Source of the DNA: Streptomyces xanthii
GTDB taxonomy: Bacteria; Actinomycetota; Actinomycetes; Streptomycetales; Streptomycetaceae
Assembly (NCBI RefSeq): GCF_014621695.1
Contig: NZ_CP061281.1
Coordinates: 7,130,001-7,194,000, forward strand
Direction of reading: 5' to 3'
DNA length: 64,000 bases
Position numbers and translations under genes: made by a program. This document shows positions 10,666 to 19,760 of the stretch, one piece after another. Positions within the stretch are counted from its first letter, which is position 1; every line of letters starts with the position of its first letter. A model generated the notes under the pieces. It saw only the letters and a list, made by a program, of their open reading frames with translations, searched no databases and was not told the origin of the DNA.

Positions 10666-11754
10666 TCAGACGCCGACGGCCTCCTCCATCTCCTCCTCGC
10701 TGTCCTCCTCGGCCCGGGCGCGCTCGGTGCGGGCCGGGGCGGCGTGGGCGGGTGCGGCGTGGGCGCCGTGTCCCGCGGCGGCCAGGCTCCGCTCCTGCCG
10801 GTGCTCGTGCAGGGCGGCGATCCCGAGGACGACCGCGCCGACCAGCAGCCAGGCGGCCAGCGTCCACACGTTGCGGCCCAGGTCGTGGCTGCCGAAGTAG
10901 AGGAGGCTGCGGGCGCCCTCGACGAACCCGGCGCCGTTCCAGAAGGCGTGCAGGCTGCCGAAGAAGCCGTTCTGCAGCTCGGGCCGGAAGATTCCGCCGG
11001 AGCTGGTGAAGTTCAGCATCACGAACAGCACCATCACGCCGAGCGTCGTCCACCGCTTCAGGAAGGTGTGCAGGCCGACGCCGATCAGCAGGATGCCCGC
11101 CGAGTACAGCCACGTCATGCCCCACAGGCCCCACAGGTGGGCGTGCGCCAGATGGAAGACGGGCCCGGCGAACGCGGCGCCGATCAGGCTGACCACGCCG
11201 GAGGCCCCGACGACGAGCAGCGTGCGGGTCCGCATCCGCAGCACGGCGCCCGCGCCGCCGATCACGGCGACCGAGGCGTACGAGCCGATGCTGACCGCCA
11301 CGAGCAGGAAGAACAGGCCCTGTCCCGTCGGGTCGTCGGACACCGGAGGCGCCACGTCGGTCACCTTCAGGGGGTCGCCCTGCTGGGCCGCGACCGGCGT
11401 GAAGATCTTCTCGACGACGGACACGGTGGTGTCCGAACCGGCCGAGGCGACGATCAGCTCGGGGGAGTCGCCGACGACGTACGCGCCGTCGATGTCCCGC
11501 GTCATCAGCTGGTCGACCGCGGCGGACCTGGTGTCGACCGTGCGGACGTCGAGGGCGTCGCCCGCCTTGTCCTTCACGGTCTGCGCGAACACCTTCGCCT
11601 CGGGCCCGGCGCCGACCACCGCGACGGGCAGATGGTGCGGCTCGGGCGAGGCGAAGGCGCCGAGGTAGGCCAGGCCCATGCCGACACACATCAGAAGGGG
11701 GGTCAGCAGATGCGTCAGAACGTGGCGCAGCGCCGGATTGCGCGCGGCGGACAT
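10666..11754 (-). CDS. ABC-2/YhgE-like multi-pass membrane protein
   Basis: About 362 aa. One N-terminal helix (about residues 17-36) is followed by an extracytoplasmic domain of about 105 residues, then five hydrophobic helices, and a long His/Ala/Glu-rich cytoplasmic tail ending in an acidic cluster. The single helix, large outside domain and C-terminal helix bundle is the layout of ABC-2-type permeases and the YhgE/Pip group; no ATPase gene is adjacent. I prefer the second ATG (11754), because GGAGG lies 8 nt before it; the first ATG (11769) has no site. An operator-like dyad lies directly upstream. The exported substrate is unknown. Confidence 0.75.
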   Translation of the reverse strand: MSAARNPALRHVLTHLLTPLLMCVGMGLAYLGAFASPEPHHLPVAVVGAGPEAKVFAQTVKDKAGDALDVRTVDTRSAAVDQLMTRDIDGAYVVGDSPELIVASAGSDTTVSVVEKIFTPVAAQQGDPLKVTDVAPPVSDDPTGQGLFFLLVAVSIGSYASVAVIGGAGAVLRMRTRTLLVVGASGVVSLIGAAFAGPVFHLAHAHLWGLWGMTWLYSAGILLIGVGLHTFLKRWTTLGVMVLFVMLNFTSSGGIFRPELQNGFFGSLHAFWNGAGFVEGARSLLYFGSHDLGRNVWTLAAWLLVGAVVLGIAALHEHRQERSLAAAGHGAHAAPAHAAPARTERARAEEDSEEEMEEAVGV

Positions 11755-11780
11755 GGGCGGGACCTCCATGGGTTGGCAAA

Positions 11781-11812
11781 TACAACCTTTGCTTGTGGTT
11801 GTACTCTACAAC
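11781..11812. promoter_or_regulatory. TACAACC / GGTTGTA operator-like array
   Basis: TACAACC (11781-11787) and GGTTGTA (11797-11803) form an inverted repeat. A further TACAAC at 11807-11812 makes a second dyad, GTTGTA-N3-TACAAC. The array lies 27-58 bp before the membrane protein start, where a promoter is expected. It looks like a TetR- or MarR-type operator, but no regulator gene is adjacent. Confidence 0.6.
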
Positions 11813-11920
11813 GAAATGGAGGCCAGAGGGGACCGGCGTGGGTGTGAGGGGCGCCACGGTCCGCCCGAGGTCACGCGCCGACCATGCCGGTCGCCCCGAC
11901 CACGCCGGCCGCGCCGGGGT

Positions 11921-12298
11921 TCAGGCGGGGCGGAGCGTGAAGGGGTGTCCGGCCGGGTCCGCGTACAGGCGTGCCTCGTGCGGACCGGGCGCGTCCCGGG
12001 TCCGGAGCGGCCGCGCGCCCAGCTCGACGATCCGGCGCTCCGCCTCGTCGAGGTCCTCCGGCGCCGTGAGGAGGTCCAGATGCGCCTGCTGCGCGTCCTC
12101 CGGGCGCGGCCAGCTCGACGGCGCGGCCGCGGGGTCGCGGCGGAACGCCATGCGGGTGCCCCGCTCTCCGGTCACCTCGACGCGCTCCCCGTCCGGCGCG
12201 ACGACGACCTCGCCGCCTAGCAACGCCTCGTAGAACTCGGCCAGCCGCGCCGGATCCTGGCAGTCCAGGACCAGTACTCCCGTGTGCACCAGGCTCAT
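11921..12298 (-). CDS. VOC/glyoxalase-fold protein
   Basis: A 125-aa single-module protein: VHTGVLVLDCQDPARLAEFYEALLGG at the start and a C-terminal LYADPAGHPFTL. This is the glyoxalase/bleomycin-resistance/dioxygenase (vicinal oxygen chelate) fold with the two beta-alpha-beta units compressed into one chain. Metal ligands are not all obvious, so it may be a binding protein. Function open. Confidence 0.85.
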   Translation of the reverse strand: MSLVHTGVLVLDCQDPARLAEFYEALLGGEVVVAPDGERVEVTGERGTRMAFRRDPAAAPSSWPRPEDAQQAHLDLLTAPEDLDEAERRIVELGARPLRTRDAPGPHEARLYADPAGHPFTLRPA

Positions 12299-12418
12299 GC
12301 CCCGCCTCCTCCGCTCGTGGAGAGGGCGGGGTACCCGATCCGGCCGCGCCGATTCCCCGCGCTCTCCGTGTAGGACGCGCGGCCGGGGGAACCCGGGGCG
12401 TTCAAGGAGGTACCGACC

Positions 12419-12589
12419 GTGATCGCTGTTCTGCTGGTTCTGTTGCTCGCTCTGATCCTCTTCGGCGTCGGCTTCGCCGTGAAGGTGCTCTGGTGGGTCG
12501 CCCTGGCCGTTCTCGTCCTGTGGCTGCTCGGCTTCCTCGTCCGCGGCACGACCGCGAGCGGGTCGAGGTCCCGCTGGTACCGGTGGTGA
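12419..12589 (+). CDS. 56-aa hydrophobic membrane protein
   Basis: A GTG start preceded by a perfect AAGGAGGT (12404-12411) at 7-nt spacing. It encodes 56 residues: two hydrophobic helices (about 2-20 and 23-41) split by a Lys-Val-Leu-Trp-Trp turn and a basic, Trp-rich C-end (WYRW). It matches the small 'hydrophobic protein' annotated throughout Streptomyces, function unknown. The excellent ribosome site suggests high expression. Confidence 0.85.
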   Translation: MIAVLLVLLLALILFGVGFAVKVLWWVALAVLVLWLLGFLVRGTTASGSRSRWYRW

Positions 12590-12626
12590 GGCCGCCGATC
12601 CGTCCGCCGCGACTCCGGGAGGAGTC

Positions 12627-13010
12627 ATGACCCAGACCGAGATCCACGCGCCGGTCCGCTTCCTGGGGGAGCGCTTCGACTGCGCCCAGGCCTGCACCGA
12701 GTGCGCCAAGCGGTGCGTGACGTCCGTCGGGGCCGCCGATCTCGGTGCCGTCACCGCCGGCGCCCCGCGCCGGCCGAACCTGCGCCGGGCTCTGCTGCGC
12801 TGCGCCGAGGTGTGCGACGCCACCTGTCGGCTCCTGTCCGAGGAGCTCCGCCAGGACCCGTACGGGATGCGGCTGCACGTCGAATGGTGCCGGGCCGTCA
12901 GCCTGGAGTGCGCCCAGGCCTGCGACCGGGCCCCGGACGCCGGCGACTGCGCGGGGTGCTGTCGCCGGTGCGCCCGGGCGTGCACGGAGTTTCTCGCCGC
13001 CCTCGTGTGA
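12627..13010 (+). CDS. Cys-rich four-helix bundle protein (copper-storage Csp-like)
   Basis: 127 aa with 15 cysteines in repeated CxxxC and CxxC spacings along predicted helices (CAQACTECAKRC; CAEVCDATC; CRAVSLECAQAC; CAGCCRRCARAC). This is the four-helix bundle copper-storage protein (Csp/DUF326) pattern, in which Cys line the core and bind many Cu(I) ions. No signal peptide is seen, so it is the cytosolic Csp3-like class. RBS GGAGGAG 5 nt upstream. It follows the small membrane protein by 37 bp. No copper regulator or pump is nearby. Confidence 0.85.
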   Translation: MTQTEIHAPVRFLGERFDCAQACTECAKRCVTSVGAADLGAVTAGAPRRPNLRRALLRCAEVCDATCRLLSEELRQDPYGMRLHVEWCRAVSLECAQACDRAPDAGDCAGCCRRCARACTEFLAALV

Positions 13011-13037
13011 CTCGCAACAGGTGCGCGGCCCCGTTGA

Positions 13038-13054
13038 TCTGACATCCAGTCAGT
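13038..13054. promoter_or_regulatory. TCTGAC-N5-GTCAG palindrome, copy 1
   Basis: TCTGAC-ATCCA-GTCAG-T, one mismatch from the full TCTGAC-N5-GTCAGA palindrome found at 49330 and, with one substitution, at 37904. It lies about 100 bp before an acyl-CoA dehydrogenase. It is a shared operator of unknown regulator. Confidence 0.6.
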
Positions 13055-13073
13055 CCACGGCATTCCCTATTTC

Positions 13074-13087
13074 TGGAACGCGTTCTA
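13074..13087. promoter_or_regulatory. KstR-type operator
   Basis: TGGAACGCGTTCTA fits the KstR consensus TnnAACnnGTTnnA at every fixed position. KstR is the TetR-family repressor of sterol catabolism in Mycobacterium and Rhodococcus. The site lies 70 bp before an acyl-CoA dehydrogenase start. Confidence 0.65.
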
Positions 13088-13156
13088 CTGTGTGCGCCGT
13101 CGCATCCGCGCCTGAAGTCCGGGCCGAGGCAGCCCGGTCGACCGCCAGGAGGGGCC

Positions 13157-14335
13157 GTGCACCTCGAATACACGCCTGAGCAGCAGCAGTTGCGCACCGA
13201 GCTGCGCGCCTACTTCGCCCAGCTGGTCCCCGAGCACGCGTACGCGCGCTACGAGGACCCCGCCGCGCAGAAGCGGTTCTACCGCGAGACGGTGCGCCGG
13301 CTCGGGGCGGACGGCTGGCTCGGGGTCGGCTGGCCCGAGGAGTACGGCGGGCGCGGTCTGACGCCCATGGAACAGTTCATCTTCTTCGACGAGGCCGCCC
13401 AGGCCGGCGTTCCGCTGCCGCTGATGGCGCTCAACACCGTGGGCCCCACGATCATGCAGTTCGGCACCGACGAGCAGAAGGACTTCTTCCTGCCGAAGAT
13501 CCTCTCGGGGGAGATCGACTTCGCCATCGGCTACAGCGAGCCCGACGCCGGCACCGACCTCGCCGCGCTGAAGACCCGCGCCGTCCGCGACGGCGACGAC
13601 TACGTCGTCGACGGCCAGAAGATCTGGACCACGAACGGCGACACCGCCGACTGGGTCTGGCTCGCCGTGCGCACCGACCCCGACGCGCCGCCCCACAAGG
13701 GCATCACGATGCTCCTCGTCCCCACCTCGGACCCCGGCTACTCCTGCACCCTCATCAACACCCTCGCCTCCCACGACACCACGGCGAGCTACTACGAGAA
13801 CGTGCGCGTCCCCGTCAGCCGCCGGGTCGGCGACGAGAACAAGGGCTGGCGGCTCATCACGAACCAGCTCAACCACGAGCGGGTCACCCTCGCCGCGCAC
13901 GGCACCATGGCGATCCGCGCCCTGCACGACGTGCAGCGCTGGGCCATGGAGACCAAGCTCGCCGACGGCCGGCGCGTCATCGACCTCGGCTGGGTCAGAA
14001 AGCGCCTCGCCCAGACCCACACCAAGCTCGACGCGATGAAGCTCCTCAACTGGCAGATGGTGAACGCCGTCCAGCAGGGCACCCTCACCCCCCAGGACGC
14101 CTCCGCCGTCAAGGTCTACGGCTCCGAGGCCCGCCGCGACGCCTACGCCTGGCTCATGGAGATCGTCGCCGCGGCGGGCGCACTGAAGGAAGGCAGCACG
14201 GGCGCGGTCCTGCACGGCGAACTGGAGCGCGGCTACCGCTCCGCCGTGATCTTCACCTTCGGCGGCGGCAACAACGAGATCCAGCGCGAGATCATCTCCT
14301 GGATCGGCCTCGGGATGCCGCGCGTACGGCGCTGA
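13157..14335 (+). CDS. acyl-CoA dehydrogenase, ChsE/FadE29-like
   Basis: 392 aa; FAD enzyme. Visible: GYSEPDAGTDLAAL at about residues 127-140, WTTNGDTADWVWLAVRT, and the C-terminal FGGGNNEIQREI. The last takes the place of YEGTxEIQR; its Gly stands where the canonical catalytic Glu would be. This is the pattern of one subunit type of the heteromeric steroid side-chain dehydrogenases of actinobacteria (FadE28-FadE29 group). GTG start with GGAGG 5 nt upstream. Promoter region carries a KstR-type box and the TCTGAC palindrome. No partner FadE gene is adjacent, which is odd for that group; the partner may be elsewhere. Confidence 0.85.
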   Translation: MHLEYTPEQQQLRTELRAYFAQLVPEHAYARYEDPAAQKRFYRETVRRLGADGWLGVGWPEEYGGRGLTPMEQFIFFDEAAQAGVPLPLMALNTVGPTIMQFGTDEQKDFFLPKILSGEIDFAIGYSEPDAGTDLAALKTRAVRDGDDYVVDGQKIWTTNGDTADWVWLAVRTDPDAPPHKGITMLLVPTSDPGYSCTLINTLASHDTTASYYENVRVPVSRRVGDENKGWRLITNQLNHERVTLAAHGTMAIRALHDVQRWAMETKLADGRRVIDLGWVRKRLAQTHTKLDAMKLLNWQMVNAVQQGTLTPQDASAVKVYGSEARRDAYAWLMEIVAAAGALKEGSTGAVLHGELERGYRSAVIFTFGGGNNEIQREIISWIGLGMPRVRR

Positions 14336-14343
14336 GGCGAGCG

Positions 14344-14376
14344 GCACGACCCGCCCCGGACCGGGGCGGGTCGTGC
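14344..14376. terminator. strong terminator hairpin
   Basis: A perfect 16-bp stem with a 1-nt loop: GCACGACCCGCCCCGG pairs with CCGGGGCGGGTCGTGC, directly after the acyl-CoA dehydrogenase stop. Confidence 0.9.
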
Positions 14377-14507
14377 GCGTGGTTCCTGTGCGCTTCCTGT
14401 GATGCCCGTCTCCGGTTGCGGAGTTGTCGGACGGTCTGTCAGTCGGGTGCGGTAGACATGCTCCGCGGGCCGACCCGTGCCGTACGGACCACCATCCAGG
14501 GGGAATC

Positions 14508-15065
14508 TTGAACAGCCGAACCGCAACACTCGCCGCCCTCGGAGCCGCCGCCGCACTGGCGCTCACCGGGTGTTCCGACACCGAGGAGCTGTCCTACGGC
14601 GACAAGGCGACGAAGGACAACCTGGAGGTCAGCGTGGTCCGGGTGGAGACCGGGTCCAACGGGGACCTCTCGGTGCTCAAGGACGCCTCCGAGTACCAGG
14701 GCCGCACGCCCTACTACGTCCACTACAAGGTGACCAAGTCCGAGTCCGGGGACGTGGACGGGCCCTCCTTCGACGTCACCGCGGACGGGGACCTGCTGAC
14801 GCGGCTCGACATCATGGCCGCCTTCCCCGAGCCGGTCGTCGGCGACGACGGACAGCTCAGCTACGAGGAGGCGCCGAAGTTCGACAAGTGCCTCGACGAG
14901 CACGACTCCGCGAAGTTCGCGAAGGCCCCGGCCGGCGAGAGCTACGAGGGCTGCTCGGTCTACCTCTCCGAGGCGGGCTCCGACGCGTCGCCCGAGAAGG
15001 TCGAGTGGGTCAAGGGCGGCCTGCTGCGCAGCAGTGACGACGAGCCGTTCGCCGTCTGGAAGTGA
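14508..15065 (+). CDS. secreted lipoprotein, unknown function
   Basis: 185 aa. The TTG start follows CAGGGGGA. The signal peptide (NSRTATLAALGAAAALALTG) ends with lipobox LTGC at about residues 17-20, so Cys20 would be acylated and the protein held on the outer face of the membrane. The mature part is acidic with a YYVHYKVTKSESGDV strand and two further Cys (KCLDEH and GCSVYL) that could form a disulfide. It resembles DUF4352-like beta-sandwich lipoproteins only in general pattern. Not recognised further. Confidence 0.8.
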   Translation: MNSRTATLAALGAAAALALTGCSDTEELSYGDKATKDNLEVSVVRVETGSNGDLSVLKDASEYQGRTPYYVHYKVTKSESGDVDGPSFDVTADGDLLTRLDIMAAFPEPVVGDDGQLSYEEAPKFDKCLDEHDSAKFAKAPAGESYEGCSVYLSEAGSDASPEKVEWVKGGLLRSSDDEPFAVWK

Positions 15066-15130
15066 GCCCTCCGGGGCCCGCGCCCCGGCCGGCTCTGGCG
15101 TCCCGCCCGGAATCTCCGCACACTGGGCCC

Positions 15131-16033
15131 ATGGGCTCACCAGAGCAAGCGCCGGATCCGGGTCTGTTCGGGCCCGACTCCGTGACCTGGCAGATGCACG
15201 CCGACCCCATGATGTGGATCGCCGGGGTGCGGGCCCTGTACCTCCAGGCCCTGCACCCCCGCGCGGTCCGCGGCGTCCTCCAGAACAGCGACTTCCGGCG
15301 CGACGCCTGGGGCCGGCTCATGCGCACGGCGAGCTTCGTCGGTACCACCACGTACGGCACCACCGAGGCCGCCGAGCGGGCCGGGGCCCGGGTCCGGAAG
15401 ATCCACAGCCGGCTCGGCGCCACCGACCCGGACACCGGTGAGCGCTACGGCGTCGACGAACCCGCACTGCTGCTCTGGGTGCACTGCGCCGAGATCGACT
15501 CCTACCTCCACGTCGCCCGCAGCTCCGGATTCCGGCTCACCGACGCACAGGCCGACCGCTACATCGCCGAGCACCGCACCAGCGCCCGCCTCGTCGGCCT
15601 CGACCCCGACCGCGTCCCCGGATCGCGGCGCGAACTGGCGGCCTACTTCGAGAGCGTGCGGCCCGAGCTCGCCGCCGGACCCGAGGCACGCGTCGTCGAC
15701 GACTTCCTGCGCAGGCCGCCCACCCCTGCGCTCCTCGTCCCCGCCCGCGCCCTCCTGTGGCGACACGTCGCGCACCTCGCCTACGACGCCCTGCCGCCGT
15801 ACGCCCACACCCTGTACGGCAGACCCGCACCCGCCCCGGCCGTCGTCACCCGCCGCCTGCGCGCCACCGGCACCGCCCTGCGCCTCGTCCCCGCATGGCT
15901 GCGCTGGCAACTGCCCCCGAAGCACGTCCTGCGGGCCGTGGCACGACTTGGTCCCGAAACCCGTCCGGCACCGTACAAAACCGGCAGCAGGCTGGCCATA
16001 CTGGACGGGCCGGGGGAGGGCGCAGCGAGCTGA
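15131..16033 (+). CDS. oxygenase MpaB family protein (DUF2236)
   Basis: 300 aa, soluble, helical. The start region SVTWQMHADPMMWIAGVRALYLQALHP and RTASFVGTTTYGT, plus WVHCAEIDSYL, are diagnostic of the MpaB/latex-clearing-protein-like family. Some members are heme-dependent oxygenases that cleave isoprenoid chains (fungal MpaB, rubber oxygenase Lcp). The invariant His in QALHP and in VHC are the likely heme-region residues. The ATG at 15131 is preferred over an upstream in-frame GTG because the family begins there. It is followed by a Ser/Thr kinase 18 bp later; the substrate is unknown. Confidence 0.88.
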   Translation: MGSPEQAPDPGLFGPDSVTWQMHADPMMWIAGVRALYLQALHPRAVRGVLQNSDFRRDAWGRLMRTASFVGTTTYGTTEAAERAGARVRKIHSRLGATDPDTGERYGVDEPALLLWVHCAEIDSYLHVARSSGFRLTDAQADRYIAEHRTSARLVGLDPDRVPGSRRELAAYFESVRPELAAGPEARVVDDFLRRPPTPALLVPARALLWRHVAHLAYDALPPYAHTLYGRPAPAPAVVTRRLRATGTALRLVPAWLRWQLPPKHVLRAVARLGPETRPAPYKTGSRLAILDGPGEGAAS

Positions 16034-16051
16034 CGGGGGCGACAGCGGGAC

Positions 16052-17010
<959 letters not shown>

Positions 17011-17014
<4 letters not shown>

Positions 17015-18303
17015 CCACCGGACACAAGGCAGCCGGAGGCGCGGGCCTCCGGACGACACCACCGGACCCGGCCGGAGGCCTCGCCCGCGACTGGATCCCC
17101 CGGAGGAACCAGGGGACCCCGGGGGCGATGCGCGCGGTCTGGCCCAGTGCGGCCGAACAGTCAGTGGACGTAACGGAGTTGCGGGACTCACTCACCGCGC
17201 GGCACAACGCCGCACTGTCCCTCGGTCGGCAGGGCCGCTGGGACGAGGCCGGCGAGGCGCACGGCGCGGTCGCCGCAGCGCGCGAGCACGCCCTGGGCCC
17301 CGACCACCCCGACACCCTCGCCAGCCACTACGAAGTGGCCTTCGCCCTCAGCCGCACCGGCCGTGCGAGCGACGCCCTGCGCACGTACCGGCGCGTCGTC
17401 GAGGGCCGGGAGCGGACACTCGGCGCCGAAGACCCCGACACGCTCGGCGCCCGCCAGGAAGTCGCCTACGTGCTCGGCAAGTTGGGGCGGCATTTCGAGG
17501 CCCACCAGATGTACACCGCGGTCCTCGCCGCCCGCGAGCGCGCCATGGGCGCCGACCACCCCGACACCCTGCGCTGCCGCCACAACCTCGCCTTCAACCT
17601 CAGCCGGCTCGGCCGCGTCGAGGAGTCGCACCGCATGGCGGGCGAGGTCGCCGAGGCGCGCGCCCGCGTCCTCGGCGCCGATCACCCCGACACCCTCGTC
17701 ACCCGCTGCGAAGTCGGCTACACCCTGGGCCAGTTGGGTCGCTGGAGCGAGGCGCTGCGCACCTACCGGGACGTGGCCGACGCCCGCGCCCACGCACTGG
17801 GCCCCGACCACCCCGACACGCTCGCCGCCCGCTACGAGGTGGGCATCGGCCTCGGCCGGCTCGGCCGCAGCGCCGAGGCGCTCACGCTGTACCGGGACCT
17901 CGTCGACGACCGCACCCGGGTCAGCGGGCCCGAGCACCCCGAGACACTGCGCGCCCGGCACGGCCTCGGCGTCAACCTCGGCCGTCTCGCCCGCTGGGAG
18001 GAGGCCCTCGCCGAGGCCCGCGACGTGTGCGCCCTGCGCGAGCGGGTGCTCGGCCCCGACCACGTCGACACCCTGATCAGCCACCGGGAGGTCGCCGTCG
18101 GCCTGGGCTGGCTCGGCCGCTGGCACGACGCGCTCGGCGCGTACCGCACCGTCGCCGCCGCACGCGAGCGCGTCCTCGGAGCGGCCCACCCCGACACCCT
18201 CACCAGCCGCACCGACGAGGCCCACTGCCTCGAACAACTGGGCCGCACGGCGGAGGCGGCCGAACTGTACCGCCGGGTGGAGGGGTTGCGCCCGCGCGGC
18301 TGA
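17011..18303 (+). CDS. tetratricopeptide-repeat protein, coupled to or split from the kinase
   Basis: 430 aa from the ATG that overlaps the kinase stop. After a 55-residue linker there are about nine 42-residue repeats with the kinesin-light-chain style core G(A/P)DHPDTL...LGRxxEA...YRxVxxAR. Such TPRs bind peptides or partners. The same frame is open and codon-biased upstream of the ATG (TPEAVRPAPSEEPRLPSWTR), which looks like genuine protein sequence. So either one kinase-TPR protein is broken by a one-base change near 16930-16990, or two coupled proteins are made. Kinase-TPR single chains exist in streptomycetes, which favours the first. Confidence 0.8.
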
Positions 18304-18354
18304 GCCGGGGACCGGCCGAGTCGTCGGTCGTCCGGGGTCATTAGGGTCACACGC

Positions 18355-19728
18355 ATGGCTGTTCAGAGACTCGACCACGCGCCGCTCCACGACTTCGGCA
18401 CCTGGGTGCCGCTGCTGCGACTGCTGCGACGCCACGGGGAGGGCCGGAACGCCGACACTGATTGGTACGCGTCGGGGCGGATCGGCGCGGCCGAATGGAG
18501 CCTGCGGCTGGAGGATCCCGCCGCGGCGTACGAGTCCGGCGCGGCGGGCCCGGTGTGCGAGGCGGTCGCGGCCGCCGGGGTCGAGGGCGTGACGTTCTCG
18601 GTGCGGTTCACCCCGTCAGGGCCCGCGACGCTCCGCGTGATGGGACTCGAGCGGCCGGACGCGCCGAGCCCCGGAATGCTGCTCCTGGTCGAGGGCGCGG
18701 TGCCCGAGCCCTGGCGCCGGCTGCCCGATCCGGCGCCGGACGCGGTGCCGGCCCCGACCGCGGACCCGGAGCTGCTGGCCCGCACGATCAAGGAGCGGAT
18801 GCCGGCCGCCGAAGGGGCGAGCGACGTGCAGATCGCGGACGCGGAGGCACGGCTCGGCGTCCCGCTGCCCGACGAGTTGAAGGCGCTCTACCGGGTCGCA
18901 GACCTCAAACTCCACTCGGACTCGGACGCCGGTCGCCGGGAAGCGCTGCGGTACGAGGAGGCGGTCCGGTGGGAGCCCTACCCGCTGGCCTCCTGCCACA
19001 TCGCCGACGCCACCACGCGGCCCGCGCCCTGGGACCACGCCGCACTGGAGGCCGTCGGCGCCGATCCCGACGCGCGGGTGCAGGGGCTGGTCGGCTCGCC
19101 CGGCTGGATCGTGTTCGGGGAGAACGGCGGCGGTGACCGGCTCGCCGTCGACCTCACGCCCGGCCCGCGCGGCCACGTCGGGCAGATCATCCTCATCGGC
19201 CACGAGGAGTACGTCGGCGCGGAACTCCTCGCGGACTCCCTCACGGACCTGCTGTTCGGGCGCGGACGCGAGGAGGAGCGGCGAGAACCGGAGGCGCGGC
19301 GAGCGGCCGTCGCCCACGTCAACATCCATGCCACGCCGAGCGTCGAGGCCGCAGCCCACCCCGGCCTGGAGGTGCTCTCCATCGGAGTGCTGGACGGGGA
19401 GCCGGTCAGTCTCGCCCCAGCTGTGGGCCTGCCCCGGCTGCGCACCCTGTCAGCGTCTCCGGGCACGCTCGCCGACCCCTGCGAGATCGCCCGCCTCACC
19501 GGCCTGGAGTTCCTGAGCCTCGGCCCCCGCGAATGGCGGGTGCTGCTCGACGCGGACGCGGTCCCGCGCGGTCTGTCGGCGGCGGCGATCGACACGCACG
19601 GCCTGCCGGAGACGACACCGGTCCCGGTCGCCCTCGCCAACGAGATCCTGGCCCTGTGGCACCGCCCGCCGATCGTCCGCACCCTCCTCAAGGGCGACCT
19701 CGGACCGGCGGACCGGCACCACGGCTGA
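18355..19728 (+). CDS. SMI1/KNR4 (SUKH-1) domain protein
   Basis: 457 aa, soluble. The middle part (about residues 155-310) has the SUKH-1 pattern: IADAEARLGVPLPDELKALYRVAD, then WIVFGENGGGDRLAVDL. These domains serve as immunity or scaffold modules. The N-terminal 130 residues and the C-terminal LEVLSIGVLDGEPVSL...LTGLEFLSLGP, which resembles two weak leucine-rich repeats, are specific to this protein. No toxin gene is adjacent, so toxin immunity is not supported. Convergent with the esterase gene. Confidence 0.75.
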   Translation: MAVQRLDHAPLHDFGTWVPLLRLLRRHGEGRNADTDWYASGRIGAAEWSLRLEDPAAAYESGAAGPVCEAVAAAGVEGVTFSVRFTPSGPATLRVMGLERPDAPSPGMLLLVEGAVPEPWRRLPDPAPDAVPAPTADPELLARTIKERMPAAEGASDVQIADAEARLGVPLPDELKALYRVADLKLHSDSDAGRREALRYEEAVRWEPYPLASCHIADATTRPAPWDHAALEAVGADPDARVQGLVGSPGWIVFGENGGGDRLAVDLTPGPRGHVGQIILIGHEEYVGAELLADSLTDLLFGRGREEERREPEARRAAVAHVNIHATPSVEAAAHPGLEVLSIGVLDGEPVSLAPAVGLPRLRTLSASPGTLADPCEIARLTGLEFLSLGPREWRVLLDADAVPRGLSAAAIDTHGLPETTPVPVALANEILALWHRPPIVRTLLKGDLGPADRHHG

Positions 19729-19741
19729 GACACCGCCACCG

Positions 19742-19754
19742 GGGGCGGAGCCCC
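19742..19754. terminator. short hairpin between convergent genes
   Basis: GGGGC-GGA-GCCCC in the 32-bp gap between the SUKH gene and the esterase gene. Weak, no T-tract. Confidence 0.4.
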
Positions 19755-19760
19755 GCCGTC

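Noticed and set aside
18355..19728. SUKH-domain protein as toxin immunity protein
   Set aside because: No polymorphic toxin or secretion gene adjacent; the family is broad.
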